This document shows positions 7,861 to 16,787 of a DNA stretch of 64,000 nucleotides, in pieces. How positions within the stretch are numbered: position 1 is the stretch's first letter; each line of letters starts with the position of its first letter. The stretch covers positions 1,054,001 to 1,118,000 of the forward strand of contig CAWKLQ010000008.1 of assembly GCA_963850525.1 (NCBI GenBank). The letters run 5' to 3'. A model generated the notes under the pieces. The model did not search any database. It was not told where the DNA came from and saw only the letters and a list, made by a program, of their open reading frames with translations. The translations under genes were made by a program, and so were the position numbers. The stretch is from JAEMQF01 sp963850525. GTDB lineage: Bacteria; Pseudomonadota; Gammaproteobacteria; Burkholderiales; Burkholderiaceae_C.

Positions 7861-9417
7861 ATGCAGGGAACGCGGATGTTGACGCAGGCGGTAGCGTGCC
7901 AACCGAGGCGCATCGCCACGATTTCCGGGCAGCGACGACGCACCTGGAGCGAAATCGGGCAGCGCGTACCTTGCCTCGCCGCTGCGTTGCGCAGCCTGGG
8001 CATCCGCGACGGCGGATTTGTCGCTGCACTGGCGATGAACTCGGACCGCTATGTCGAACTCTTCTTCGCCGTGCCCTGGGCCGGTGGGGCCTTCGCGCCG
8101 CTGAACATCCGCTGGTCGGTCGCTGAAAACGCCTATGCGCTCACCGACTCGAAGGCGTCGGTGCTGTTCGTCGACGACGCCTTCATCGATCAGGCGCGCC
8201 AGTTGCAGGCGCAGCTCGCCTGGGTCAAGACACTCGTCTACATGGGCGAGGGCGCCACACCGGCGGGCATGTTGTCGTTTGAAGAACTCGTCGCTGGTTG
8301 TGCCGCGATGCCGGATGCGAACCGCCACGGCGAGGACCTCTGGGTCATCTTCTACACCGGCGGAACGACGGCGCACCCCAAGGGCGTGATGATGTCGCAC
8401 CGCGGCCTGTTTGTGGCGACGATCACCTACCTGGCGATCCTGCCGAGCATCGAGGACCTGAGCTTCGTTTACGTCGCCGGGTTCTTTCACTTCGCCGGCG
8501 CGAGCGCGCTGCTTTACATCACGATGTCGGGCGGCACGCACGTGCTGCAGCCCAAGTTCGACCCGGTGCCGCTGATGCAGGCGATTTCCGAGCACAAGGC
8601 GAGCAACGCCGTGCTCGTGCCGACGATGATCAACATGCTCATCAACCACCCCGAGTTCGAGCGCTACGACCTCTCGAGCCTGAAGACCTGCGTCTACGGC
8701 GGCTCGCCGATGCCCGAAGCGCTGATTTCGCTGGCGATGCAGAAGCTGCCGCAGCTGCGCTTCTACCAGGTGTTCGGCATGACGGAGACCGGCGGCTTCG
8801 CGACGATGCTGCGCTGGCGCGACCACCTCACCTCGGGGCCGAAGGCGTCGCGGCTGCGATCGGCGGGGCAGGCGGCGCTGGGCAACGAAGTCCGCATCGT
8901 GCGGCCCGACGGCACGCCCGCGGCGACGGGCGAACTCGGCGAAATCGTCGTGCGCAGCAACATGCTCATGCTCGGCTACCTGAACAACCCGCAAGCCACC
9001 GCGGCCGTCCTGAAAGACGGCTGGATGCACACCGGCGACGCCGGCACGCTCGATGAAGACGGCTATCTGTTCGTCGCCGATCGCATCAAGGACATGATCG
9101 TCACCGGTGGCGAAAACGTCTACTCGATCGAAGTCGAGCGCGCGCTGTTCACGCACCCGGCGGTGCGCGAGGCCGCGGTGATCGGCATCCCGAGCGAGCA
9201 GTGGGGCGAGAGCGTGCACGCGGTGGTGGTGCTGAAAGACGGCGTCGCGGCGACGCCGGAAGAATTGATCGCCCACTGCCGCACGCTGATCGGCGGCTAC
9301 AAGTGCCCGCGCAGCGTCGAGTTCCGCACCGAGCCCTTGCCCGTGACCGCCGTGGGCAAGGTGCGCAAGAACGTGCTGCGCGATCCATATTGGGCGGCTC
9401 GCGAGCGCAAGATCTGA
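7861..9417 (+). CDS. AMP-dependent acyl-CoA synthetase/ligase
   Basis: A 518-residue ANL-superfamily enzyme that adenylates a carboxylic acid and transfers it to CoA. Motifs in order are the phosphate-binding loop YTGGTTAHPKG near residue 170, YGGSPMPE, the adenine-binding FGMTE, the hinge region TGDAGTLDEDGYLFVADR with KDMIVTGGENVYS, and the C-terminal catalytic Lys in TAVGKVRK. The overall pattern resembles medium/long-chain fatty-acyl-CoA ligases, but the substrate is not readable. The ATG at 7861 has GAGG 8 nt upstream. The frame extends upstream into repeat-rich DNA, which I take as non-coding. The downstream LysR gene begins 19 bp later. Confidence 0.9.
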   Translation: MQGTRMLTQAVACQPRRIATISGQRRRTWSEIGQRVPCLAAALRSLGIRDGGFVAALAMNSDRYVELFFAVPWAGGAFAPLNIRWSVAENAYALTDSKASVLFVDDAFIDQARQLQAQLAWVKTLVYMGEGATPAGMLSFEELVAGCAAMPDANRHGEDLWVIFYTGGTTAHPKGVMMSHRGLFVATITYLAILPSIEDLSFVYVAGFFHFAGASALLYITMSGGTHVLQPKFDPVPLMQAISEHKASNAVLVPTMINMLINHPEFERYDLSSLKTCVYGGSPMPEALISLAMQKLPQLRFYQVFGMTETGGFATMLRWRDHLTSGPKASRLRSAGQAALGNEVRIVRPDGTPAATGELGEIVVRSNMLMLGYLNNPQATAAVLKDGWMHTGDAGTLDEDGYLFVADRIKDMIVTGGENVYSIEVERALFTHPAVREAAVIGIPSEQWGESVHAVVVLKDGVAATPEELIAHCRTLIGGYKCPRSVEFRTEPLPVTAVGKVRKNVLRDPYWAARERKI

Positions 9418-9436
9418 CCCCGGCCGACCCTCCGCG

Positions 9437-10315
9437 ATGGACAGCCGCTTTCTGCAGAGCTTTGTGATCGTGGTCGACTGCGGCTCGCTGGCGGAGGCGG
9501 CGCGCCGGCTCGACCTGACTCCCGCCGCGGTGGCCACACGAATCAAGGCGCTCGAAGAAGGCCTGGGCACGCCGCTCGTGCGCCGCGCCGGACGCACCGT
9601 GAAGGCCACCGAAGCGGGCTTGAAGATCCTCGAACACGCCCGGCGCGTGCTGCGCGACGTGCGCGACCTGCACGCGATTGCGCATGACGACGTGCCGCTG
9701 GGCGAATTGCGCCTCGGCGCGTCGGCCTCGGCGCTGACCGGCTTGCTGCCGCCCGTGCTGCGGCGGCTTTACGAGCGCCACCCGAAGCTCGAGCTGTACA
9801 TCCAGCCCGGAGCGTCGAGCCAGCTGTACCACAGCGTGACGACCGGCGTGCTCGACGCGGCGCTGATTGTCGAGCCGCACTTCACCCTGCCCAAGGCGTG
9901 CGAATGGCGCGTCCTGGCCGAGGAACCGCTGTGCGTGGTGGCGCCTCTGTCGATGGCCGGGCGCGACCCGCTCGACCTGCTCGCGACCGAACCTTTCATC
10001 CGCTACGACCGCGCCATGTGGGGCGGGCGCCTCGCCGACCGGTACCTGCGCGAGCGCCACATCCGCCCGCGCGAACGCATCGAGATCGACGCGCTCAGCG
10101 CCATCGCGGTGCTCGTCGACCAAGGCCTGGGCGTTGCGCTGCTGCCCGACTGGACGCCCCCCTGGCCCGACGGTCTGAAGATCGTGCGCCTGCCCTTGCC
10201 CCCGCCCGCACCGGTGCGCCGCATGGGGCTGGTGTGGTCGGCGCAGGGGCCGCGCGCTGCAGTCGCGCGTGCCCTGCTGCAGGAGGCTCAGGACTTTTGG
10301 GGTGTTATCGGGTAG
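9437..10315 (+). CDS. LysR-type transcriptional regulator
   Basis: A 292-residue LTTR. The winged helix-turn-helix spans residues 1-60 (SLAEAARRLDLTPAAVATRI), followed by the linker helix and a periplasmic-binding-protein-like effector domain (about 90-290). It reads in the same direction as the acyl-CoA synthetase, with its start 19 bp past that stop. The sugar-acid operon begins 227 bp downstream, so it could control either. Its inducer cannot be inferred from the effector domain. Confidence 0.9.
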   Translation: MDSRFLQSFVIVVDCGSLAEAARRLDLTPAAVATRIKALEEGLGTPLVRRAGRTVKATEAGLKILEHARRVLRDVRDLHAIAHDDVPLGELRLGASASALTGLLPPVLRRLYERHPKLELYIQPGASSQLYHSVTTGVLDAALIVEPHFTLPKACEWRVLAEEPLCVVAPLSMAGRDPLDLLATEPFIRYDRAMWGGRLADRYLRERHIRPRERIEIDALSAIAVLVDQGLGVALLPDWTPPWPDGLKIVRLPLPPPAPVRRMGLVWSAQGPRAAVARALLQEAQDFWGVIG

Positions 10316-10395
10316 ACGCCGTGCGCCCCTGCGTTCGAGCCGTCGCGCGCAGGTGCGCTCGGGTTTACCCTCGCTTCACCGCCAGGCACTTCGGC

Positions 10396-10414
10396 AAGAT
10401 GGTTTTGCCATCTT
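10396..10414. promoter_or_regulatory. Inverted repeat AAGATGG-TTTTG-CCATCTT ahead of the sugar-acid operon
   Basis: Perfect 7-bp arms with a 5-nt spacer lie in the 227-bp gap between the LysR gene and the DapA-family gene. No T-run follows, so it is a better candidate for an operator than for a terminator. A T-rich stretch (gtatttttcttttctt, 10432-10447) follows and may belong to the promoter. Nothing else in the gap is recognisable. Confidence 0.35.
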
Positions 10415-10542
10415 CAGAAGCAGCTGAACAAGTATTTTTCTTTTCTTGGATCGCCTCAACAATTCGCCGCCCCGAAGCGGACACTCCGGCCTTCGGGCGG
10501 CCATTCGACGCCACGCATTTCCTGCACTCCCTGGGTTTTCCC

Positions 10543-11493
10543 ATGACCAAGACTCCCCTCTCCTCGACCAAACCGCGCGGCGTCTTCTCGCCGGTGCTGA
10601 CGCCGTTCAACGCCGACCTGTCGCCCTCGCGCGAGCGCTTCGCCAAACATTGCACCTGGTTGCTGCGCCAAGGCGTGGGTCTGGCGGTGTTCGGCACCAA
10701 CTCGGAAGCGAATTCGCTGAGCGTGAGCGAGAAGCGCGGCCTGCTCGACGCCTTGCTCGCGGCCGACGTCTCGCCCGCGCGCCTCATGCCCGGCACCGGC
10801 GCTTGCGCCTTGCCTGACACGATCGAACTCACGCGCCACGCCGTCAGCGCAGGCTGCGCCGGCGTGCTGATGCTGCCGCCGTTCTACTACAAGGGCGTCA
10901 GCGACGAAGGCCTGTTTCGCAGCTTTGCGAGCGTGATCGACGGCGTCGCGGACTCGCGCTTGCGCATCTACCTGTACCACATCCCGCCCGTGTCTCAAGT
11001 GCCGATCAGCCTGAAGTTGATCGAGCGCCTGCTGAAGGCCTACCCCACGGCGATTGCCGGCGTGAAAGACAGTTCCGGCGACTGGGCAAACACGCAAGCG
11101 ATGTTGAAGGAATTCCAGCCCGCCGGCTTTGACGTTTTCGCCGGCTCGGAAGCCTTCTTGCTCGCCACACTGCGCGGCGGCGGCGCGGGCTGCATCACGG
11201 CCACCGGCAACGTGAACCCGGGGCCCATCGTCGAGCTGTTTCGCCACTGGCAGGACGCCGACGCCGATGCACGCCAAGCGGCGCTCAACGCCACCCGCGG
11301 CGCGTTCCAGAAGTTGCCGATGATCGCCGCGATGAAAGCCGCGATCGCCTGGCAATCGGGCGACACGGGCTGGGCGACGTTGCGCCCGCCGCTCGTCGAA
11401 CTCGACGCTGCGCAAGAATCGCAACTGACCGCCGAGTTGCAAGCGCTGCGTTACGCGATGCCTGACGCGGCCTCGCTGTCTTGCGCCGCGTGA
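10543..11493 (+). CDS. Dihydrodipicolinate synthase/KDG aldolase-family (DapA-like) protein
   Basis: A 316-residue class I aldolase/dehydratase. The Schiff-base Lys is K175 (AGVKDSSG) and the catalytic Tyr is Y145 (YLYHIPP). The loop that reads GTTGE in true DHDPS reads GTNSEANS here, so lysine biosynthesis is unlikely. With an ABC sugar importer, an IlvD/Edd dehydratase and a uronate-dehydrogenase-like protein downstream, a 2-keto-3-deoxy sugar-acid dehydratase or aldolase is the best guess, as in the L-arabonate or glucarate routes. The start is the ATG at 10543; the open frame extends upstream without a convincing start. It is first in the operon. Confidence 0.85.
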   Translation: MTKTPLSSTKPRGVFSPVLTPFNADLSPSRERFAKHCTWLLRQGVGLAVFGTNSEANSLSVSEKRGLLDALLAADVSPARLMPGTGACALPDTIELTRHAVSAGCAGVLMLPPFYYKGVSDEGLFRSFASVIDGVADSRLRIYLYHIPPVSQVPISLKLIERLLKAYPTAIAGVKDSSGDWANTQAMLKEFQPAGFDVFAGSEAFLLATLRGGGAGCITATGNVNPGPIVELFRHWQDADADARQAALNATRGAFQKLPMIAAMKAAIAWQSGDTGWATLRPPLVELDAAQESQLTAELQALRYAMPDAASLSCAA

Positions 11494-11521
11494 GTAGCGC
11501 GCGAATTTCGAGAGCCAAGCC

Positions 11522-12466
11522 GTGAGCGATCCACGCAGCGGTGCTGCGCTCGGCGCCGGCGCCGCCACACCGCCGCGCAAGCGCCGCTGGTTCGGCGAGC
11601 AAGAGCGCTTCATGCTGCTGCTGCTCGCGCCTTCAGCGCTGCTCTTGCTGCTGTTCCAGGTGCTGCCCATCGTCATCGGCGCGAACGCGAGTTTCCGCGA
11701 CTGGATGCTGACGAATCCGAAGGGCACGTGGGTCGGCTGGCAGCACTACAAGGCGGTGCTCACTGACGAAACCTTCCTGACGCTGGTTCTGCCCAACACC
11801 TTCGGCTTCATGTTTGCTTCGGTGAGCTTGTCGCTGATCATCGGACTGAGCCTGGCGCTGTTGCTGAACCGCCCCTACCGCGGCCAGAAGATCGTGCAGA
11901 CAGTGTTGCTGCTGCCGCTGATGGTGGCGCCGGTGATCGCCGCGATCATGATCCGCTGGATCTTCAACGACCAGTTCGGCATCGTCAACGTCGTGTTGGA
12001 GGCCGTGGGTCTGGAAGGCCAGCCCTGGCTCGCGCAGCGCTGGACGGCGTTCGGCGTGATCCTGCTCACCGACGTGTGGTTGTGGACGCCGTGGTTCACG
12101 ATCCTTCTGCTCGCCGGCCTGCAAAGCCTGCCCAAAGAGCCCTTCGAAGCGGCCGCCATCGACGGCACGTCGACATGGCGCGTCTTTCGCTACCTGACGC
12201 TGCCGATGCTGCGCCCGGTGATCGTGGTCTGCATCGTGATCCGCTCGATTGACGCGTTCAGAACTTTCGACATCGTGTGGACGCTCACCGGCGGCGGGCC
12301 GGCGCGCCAGACCGAGCTGTTCAGCCTCTACGCCTATGAACAGGCGTTCATCTTCCTGAACTTCGGGCGCGGCTCGGCAGCGGCGCTGATCGGTGCGGTG
12401 ATCGTGCTGATCTTCGGCTTGAGTCTGTACCGCTTGCTGAACCGCGTGACTGAGGTATCCAGATGA
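11522..12466 (+). CDS. CUT1 ABC sugar importer, MalF-like permease
   Basis: A 314-residue inner-membrane permease with six predicted spans. The cytoplasmic EAA loop that docks on the ATPase reads FEAAAIDGTSTWRVFRYLTLP near residue 205. A leading ~30-residue basic N-terminus precedes span 1, as usual for MalF/UgpA relatives. It is followed by the MalG-like subunit with a 4-bp overlap (ATGA), so the pair is translationally coupled. Confidence 0.92.
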   Translation: MSDPRSGAALGAGAATPPRKRRWFGEQERFMLLLLAPSALLLLLFQVLPIVIGANASFRDWMLTNPKGTWVGWQHYKAVLTDETFLTLVLPNTFGFMFASVSLSLIIGLSLALLLNRPYRGQKIVQTVLLLPLMVAPVIAAIMIRWIFNDQFGIVNVVLEAVGLEGQPWLAQRWTAFGVILLTDVWLWTPWFTILLLAGLQSLPKEPFEAAAIDGTSTWRVFRYLTLPMLRPVIVVCIVIRSIDAFRTFDIVWTLTGGGPARQTELFSLYAYEQAFIFLNFGRGSAAALIGAVIVLIFGLSLYRLLNRVTEVSR

Positions 12467-13296
12467 GCATGGTCCACACCGGCATGTTCGCAGGCATGCA
12501 CCCCGGCGCGCGCAAGGCCTTCTTCGCGCTCGCGCTGACCGCCATCTGCCTGCTTTTCGCCTTCCCGGTGATCTGGCTGCTGCTCACGTCGCTGCGCCCG
12601 CAATCGGGCGTGTACTACGTGTGGAAGGGAACCGAGTTCACGCTCGGCAGTTACCTCGAAGTGCTCGCCAACGAGCGCATGCGCCGAGCGTTCTTCAACA
12701 GCGGTTTGCTCGCCACGGCGGCGACCGTGCTGTCGATCGCCGTCACCGTGTCCAGCGGCTACATGCTGTCGCGCTTCAAGGGGCCGATTGCGAGCAGCTG
12801 GTTCATCGCGATCTACGTGTTTCGCTGCGTTCCCTACATCGCGTGGGTGCTGCCGCTCTACTTCGTGACGCAGCGCACCGGCATTTACGACACCTACATC
12901 GGCCTGCTCCTGCCGCACGTCGCGGTGCACATCTGCTTTTTCTCGTGGCTCATGAAGGGCTTCTTCGACGGCATCGACCCCTCCATGGAACACGCCGCGC
13001 TGATCGACGGCTGCACGCGCTGGGGCGCCTTCATTCGCGTCGCGCTGCCCTCGGCGCTGCCGGCGATCTCGGCGCTCTCGGTCCTGTGCTGGCTGTTCAC
13101 ATGGAACGAGTTCTTGTTTGCGCTCATCCTCACCGGCGAAAAAACGCCGATCCTGACGGTAGCGATGGCGCAGTTCGTCCACGAGATGGGAATCGAGTGG
13201 CACTTGATGAGCGCCACCGCCATGCTCGCGATGGTTCCGGCTTTCCTGTTGACGCTGTTCGGTCAGAAGTACGTGATCCGCGGCTTGAAGTTATAG
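12463..13296 (+). CDS. CUT1 ABC sugar importer, MalG-like permease
   Basis: A 277-residue partner permease with six spans. Its EAA loop reads MEHAALIDGCTRWGAFIRVALP near residue 170, and the C-terminal GLKL ending is common in this subfamily. The start overlaps the MalF-like stop by 4 bp. It forms the heterodimeric channel with the preceding subunit. No irregularities were seen. Confidence 0.92.
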   Translation: MSMVHTGMFAGMHPGARKAFFALALTAICLLFAFPVIWLLLTSLRPQSGVYYVWKGTEFTLGSYLEVLANERMRRAFFNSGLLATAATVLSIAVTVSSGYMLSRFKGPIASSWFIAIYVFRCVPYIAWVLPLYFVTQRTGIYDTYIGLLLPHVAVHICFFSWLMKGFFDGIDPSMEHAALIDGCTRWGAFIRVALPSALPAISALSVLCWLFTWNEFLFALILTGEKTPILTVAMAQFVHEMGIEWHLMSATAMLAMVPAFLLTLFGQKYVIRGLKL

Positions 13297-13367
13297 CAAG
13301 GCAGCCCAAGCAACCCATGCCTGCAGGGGCTTCCTGCGTTAGTCCAGCAAACCAAGTAGAGGTGGAG

Positions 13368-14663
13368 ATGAAACGATTGACCCCGTTGATCAAACTGGCC
13401 GGCGCATGCGTCGCCGGCCTCGTGCTGGCCAGCACGCCGGTGCTCGCCCAGCAAGCCGAACTGAAGATCGGCTACCAGCCGAATCCGATCCAGGACGCGT
13501 CGATCGCGATGATGGAAAAGTGGGGCGCGAAGAACAACGTCAAGATCACCAAGGTGCCCAACTCGTACGGCGTCTACGTCGAGAAGATGACGGCGTCGCT
13601 GACCTCGGGGTCGGACCAGTTCGACATCATCTGGCACAACGACGACTGGGGCCAGCTCTGGGCGCACCTGCTCGAGCCGACCGATGACATCCCCGGCCTG
13701 AAGTACGCCGATGCGTGGGGCATGGACCCCGTCATCTGGAACAACGCGCAAGGCAAGCCGACGGCGGTGCCGATGGGCCACACCTTCGGCGTGTTCTTCT
13801 ACCGCACCGACCTGCTCAAGGAAAGCGAACTGCCGCGCACCTGGGAGCAAATGGTCACGGTGAGCAAGAAGCTGCAGGCCGAGAACAAGGTGAAGTTCGG
13901 CTACGTGGGTGGCATGTCGATGAACAACACCTGGTTCACCTGGTTCTGGGGCGCGTGGACGAACAACTGCGACGTCTTCATGCCGCTGCGCTCGCGCGAC
14001 AACAAGGTGCTCGCCGCGGGCGGCTGGAAGTCGGCGCTCGGCGAGCCCTGCATGCAACAGGTGGCGGAGTTCTGGTGGGACGCGATCAATACGCACAAGA
14101 TCAGCCCGCGCGGCATGCCCACGTATGACCGCAACGAAGCCAACGCCGTGTTCTCGGCAGGCGACTCGGCGTTCACGGTGAGCGATTCGGTGTACTGGGC
14201 GCAGTTCAACGACCCGGTGAAGTCGAAAGTCGCTGGCAGGGTCGGGATCGGCTACTTTCCGCTCGGGCCCAACCGCAAGGAGGCATTCGCCTGGAACGAC
14301 ATCTGGGGTTGGGCGATTCCCAAGACGATTCCCAACGAGCGCAAGCTGCTCGCCAAGCGCATGCTGTCGGACATGATGCAAGACACCGCCGGTCAGATCG
14401 ATCTCTGGAACCGCACCGGCTCGCCGCCGCCGAACAAGGAGGTGTGGGACGTGATCGCGCGGACCGACCCGTTCATGCAGCGCCTGAAGAAAGTCAGCCT
14501 CGACGTTCCAGGCAAGGTGCACGCCGCCTACTACTTCGACAAGTGGCCGGCAGCGCACAAGGCGTATTCCGACGCCGTGACGAAGGCCATCACGGGAAAA
14601 CGCGAAGACATCGCCAAGGCACTTGCTGAGGGCGCGATCGCGCAATCGGCGGCGTCGAAGTAA
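13368..14663 (+). CDS. CUT1 ABC importer periplasmic sugar-binding protein
   Basis: A 431-residue extracytoplasmic solute-binding protein of the MalE/UgpB group. A Sec signal peptide covers the first ~25 residues (a basic MKRL start, hydrophobic core, and VLAQQ cleavage region). The ATG at 13368 follows GGTGGAG closely. Tryptophan-rich stretches (NTWFTWFWGAW near residue 185) suggest stacking against a sugar ring. It lies between the permeases and the ATPase in one transcription unit. The substrate is presumably an acidic or oligomeric sugar, from the downstream enzymes only. Confidence 0.9.
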   Translation: MKRLTPLIKLAGACVAGLVLASTPVLAQQAELKIGYQPNPIQDASIAMMEKWGAKNNVKITKVPNSYGVYVEKMTASLTSGSDQFDIIWHNDDWGQLWAHLLEPTDDIPGLKYADAWGMDPVIWNNAQGKPTAVPMGHTFGVFFYRTDLLKESELPRTWEQMVTVSKKLQAENKVKFGYVGGMSMNNTWFTWFWGAWTNNCDVFMPLRSRDNKVLAAGGWKSALGEPCMQQVAEFWWDAINTHKISPRGMPTYDRNEANAVFSAGDSAFTVSDSVYWAQFNDPVKSKVAGRVGIGYFPLGPNRKEAFAWNDIWGWAIPKTIPNERKLLAKRMLSDMMQDTAGQIDLWNRTGSPPPNKEVWDVIARTDPFMQRLKKVSLDVPGKVHAAYYFDKWPAAHKAYSDAVTKAITGKREDIAKALAEGAIAQSAASK

Positions 14664-14733
14664 GCGCAACCGCGCGAACCTGAGTTGCCACGCACCGCAG
14701 GTGCGGGGCAACTCACCACCATCAAATCAATCG

Positions 14734-15843
14734 ATGTCGCAAATCACCCTCACCCGCCTGAACAAACACTACGGCCAGGCGCACCACGCCGTGCGCGACC
14801 TGGATCTGCATGTGGCCGAGAAGGAGTTCGTCGCGCTCGTCGGGCCCTCGGGTTGCGGCAAGTCGACGACGCTGCGCATGATCGCCGGGCTGGAGGAGGT
14901 GAGCGACGGCGAAATCCGCATCGGCGATCGCATCGTCAATGATCTGCCGCCACGCGAGCGCGACATCGCGATGGTGTTCCAGAGTTACGCGCTCTACCAG
15001 CACATGACGGTCTACGACAACCTCGCGTTCGGCTTGCGCAATCGCAAACTGCCCGAAGCGCAAATCAGAATCGAAATCGACCGCGCCGCGGCCATCCTCG
15101 GCCTGGGCGAGCTGATGCAGCGCCGGCCGCGCCAGCTCTCGGGCGGGCAGCAGCAACGCGTCGCGCTCGGGCGCTGCATCGTGCGCCACCCCCAGGTATT
15201 CCTCTTCGACGAACCGCTCTCCAACCTGGACGCGAAGCTGCGCACGCAGATGCGCCTGGAGATCAAGCGCCTGCGGCACCGCGTTCCCACGACGTCGGTG
15301 TTCGTCACGCACGACCAGGTCGAGGCGATGACGCTCGGCGACCGTGTCGTCATCATGAAAGAAGGCCGCATCCTGCAGGCCGGAACGCCGCTGGAGGTCT
15401 ACGGCCGGCCGGCGAACAAGTTCGTCGCCGGGTTCATCGGCGCGCCGTCGATGAATTTCATTCCGGTCAGCTTGCACGAGGAGGCAGGTGCGATGTTCGC
15501 CGTCGCGCCTTCGGTGCGATTGCGGCTCACGCCTGCGCACCAACAGGCCCTGCAGGCGTGGCGCGGCAAGCCCGTGATCCTGGGCATGCGACCCGAACAC
15601 CTGGCGCTCGGCGCGCCGAGCCCGGAGTGCAGCGTGGCGGTGCGTGTCGACGTGACCGAGCAGTTGGGCTCGGAAATCGTTCTCGAGGCGACGCTCGCCG
15701 ATCTCACGTTGACCGTCTCGCGAATCAACCCCGCAGCGACGCTGCAGCGCGACGACGTCGTGCACTTGAGTGTGGACGCGAGTCAATTGCACTTCTTCGA
15801 CCCCGTCAGCGAAACATCGCTGCTCAATGGAGCATATTCATGA
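14734..15843 (+). CDS. ABC importer ATPase, MalK/UgpC type
   Basis: A 369-residue ATPase with Walker A GPSGCGKST, Q-loop FQSYALYQHM, signature LSGGQQQR, Walker B VFLFDEPLSNLD and the switch His in VTHDQ, followed by a ~120-residue MalK-type OB-fold regulatory domain. It energises the CUT1 permeases encoded upstream. Its stop overlaps the start of the next SDR gene by 4 bp (ATGA), linking transport to metabolism in one operon. Confidence 0.94.
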   Translation: MSQITLTRLNKHYGQAHHAVRDLDLHVAEKEFVALVGPSGCGKSTTLRMIAGLEEVSDGEIRIGDRIVNDLPPRERDIAMVFQSYALYQHMTVYDNLAFGLRNRKLPEAQIRIEIDRAAAILGLGELMQRRPRQLSGGQQQRVALGRCIVRHPQVFLFDEPLSNLDAKLRTQMRLEIKRLRHRVPTTSVFVTHDQVEAMTLGDRVVIMKEGRILQAGTPLEVYGRPANKFVAGFIGAPSMNFIPVSLHEEAGAMFAVAPSVRLRLTPAHQQALQAWRGKPVILGMRPEHLALGAPSPECSVAVRVDVTEQLGSEIVLEATLADLTLTVSRINPAATLQRDDVVHLSVDASQLHFFDPVSETSLLNGAYS

Positions 15844-16649
15844 CACGAGTCCTGATCACCGGCGCCGCAGGGCAAATCGGCCGCTGCCTGCGCCATGCAT
15901 TCAAGGGCGCCTACGAAGAACTGCGCCTGGCCGACATCGCGCCGCAAGCCCCGGCGCAGGCCGGAGAGACGATTCTGCGCACCGACATCCGCGACCTGAC
16001 GCAGTTGGAGGCGGCGATGAAGGACATCGACTGCGTCGTGCATCTCGCCGGCATTCCCGTCGAAGGCCCATGGGAGACCGTGCGCGACCTGAACATCGAC
16101 GGTTGCTATAACGCGTATGAAGCCGCGTACCGGCAGCGCGTGAAGCGCTTCATCTTCGCGAGCTCGAACCACGCGATCGGCTTTCACAACCGCGTGAACA
16201 TCATCGACAGCCGAGTCGTGCCGCGCCCCGACACGCGCTACGGCGCGTCCAAAGTGTTCGGCGAGGCACTCGGCCGCCTCTACGCCGACAAACACGGCCT
16301 GTCGGTCGCGTGCCTGCGCATCGGCACGTTTCGCGAGCCCGACGAGCCGAGCGAGTCGCGCCAGTTGCTCAGCTGGATCAGCCACCGCGACATGGCGCAG
16401 CTCGTGCAACGCTGCATCGACCACCCCGACTACCACTACCTCGTCGCCTACGGCGTCTCGAACAACACGCGCAGCCGCTGGAGCAACGCCGATGTCGAAT
16501 TCCTCGGCTACCGCCCGCAGGACGATTCGGAGACGTTTGCGCCGGCCATCCTAGCCAAAGGCATCGTCGAGAACCCGATTGCGGCGCGCTTTCACGGCGG
16601 ATTTTTCTGCCCGCTCGAGTTTGACGGCGACGTCGAACGCATCGATTGA
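15840..16649 (+). CDS. NAD-dependent epimerase/dehydratase family protein, uronate dehydrogenase-like
   Basis: A 269-residue Rossmann protein of the extended SDR family. The NAD loop is TGAAGQIG at the N-terminus and the catalytic Tyr/Lys pair lies in RYGASKVFGE. The block FASSNHAIGF, the R-x-D-x-x-YG stretch and YGVSNN resemble bacterial uronate dehydrogenase, which oxidises D-galacturonate or D-glucuronate at C1 to the aldarolactone. The gene overlaps the ATPase gene, supporting a sugar-acid role. Other sugar or sugar-acid dehydrogenase activities remain possible. Confidence 0.82.
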   Translation: MTRVLITGAAGQIGRCLRHAFKGAYEELRLADIAPQAPAQAGETILRTDIRDLTQLEAAMKDIDCVVHLAGIPVEGPWETVRDLNIDGCYNAYEAAYRQRVKRFIFASSNHAIGFHNRVNIIDSRVVPRPDTRYGASKVFGEALGRLYADKHGLSVACLRIGTFREPDEPSESRQLLSWISHRDMAQLVQRCIDHPDYHYLVAYGVSNNTRSRWSNADVEFLGYRPQDDSETFAPAILAKGIVENPIAARFHGGFFCPLEFDGDVERID

Positions 16650-16688
16650 CGATGCGGCACGCCGGTCATTCACCTCAACTCAACTACT

Positions 16689-16763
16689 GTCATCCCGGCG
16701 AAAGCCGGGATCCACCGCTTGCCCTGCGCGACGGCCCTGGATCCCGGCGTTCGCCGGGATGAC
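16689..16763. repeat. REP-like element copy 2, 75 bp
   Basis: The same paired units as at 7495 with a shorter ~20-bp core. It starts GTCATCCCGGCGAAAGCCGG and ends GCCGGGATGAC; the right-hand hairpin tip reads GCGTTCGC instead of GCTTTCGC. It sits between the SDR gene and the dehydratase gene and ends 24 bp before the dehydratase ATG, so it lies inside the presumed operon transcript. Confidence 0.85.
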
Positions 16764-16787
16764 ATCAACCTCAAGCGAGATCCACCC

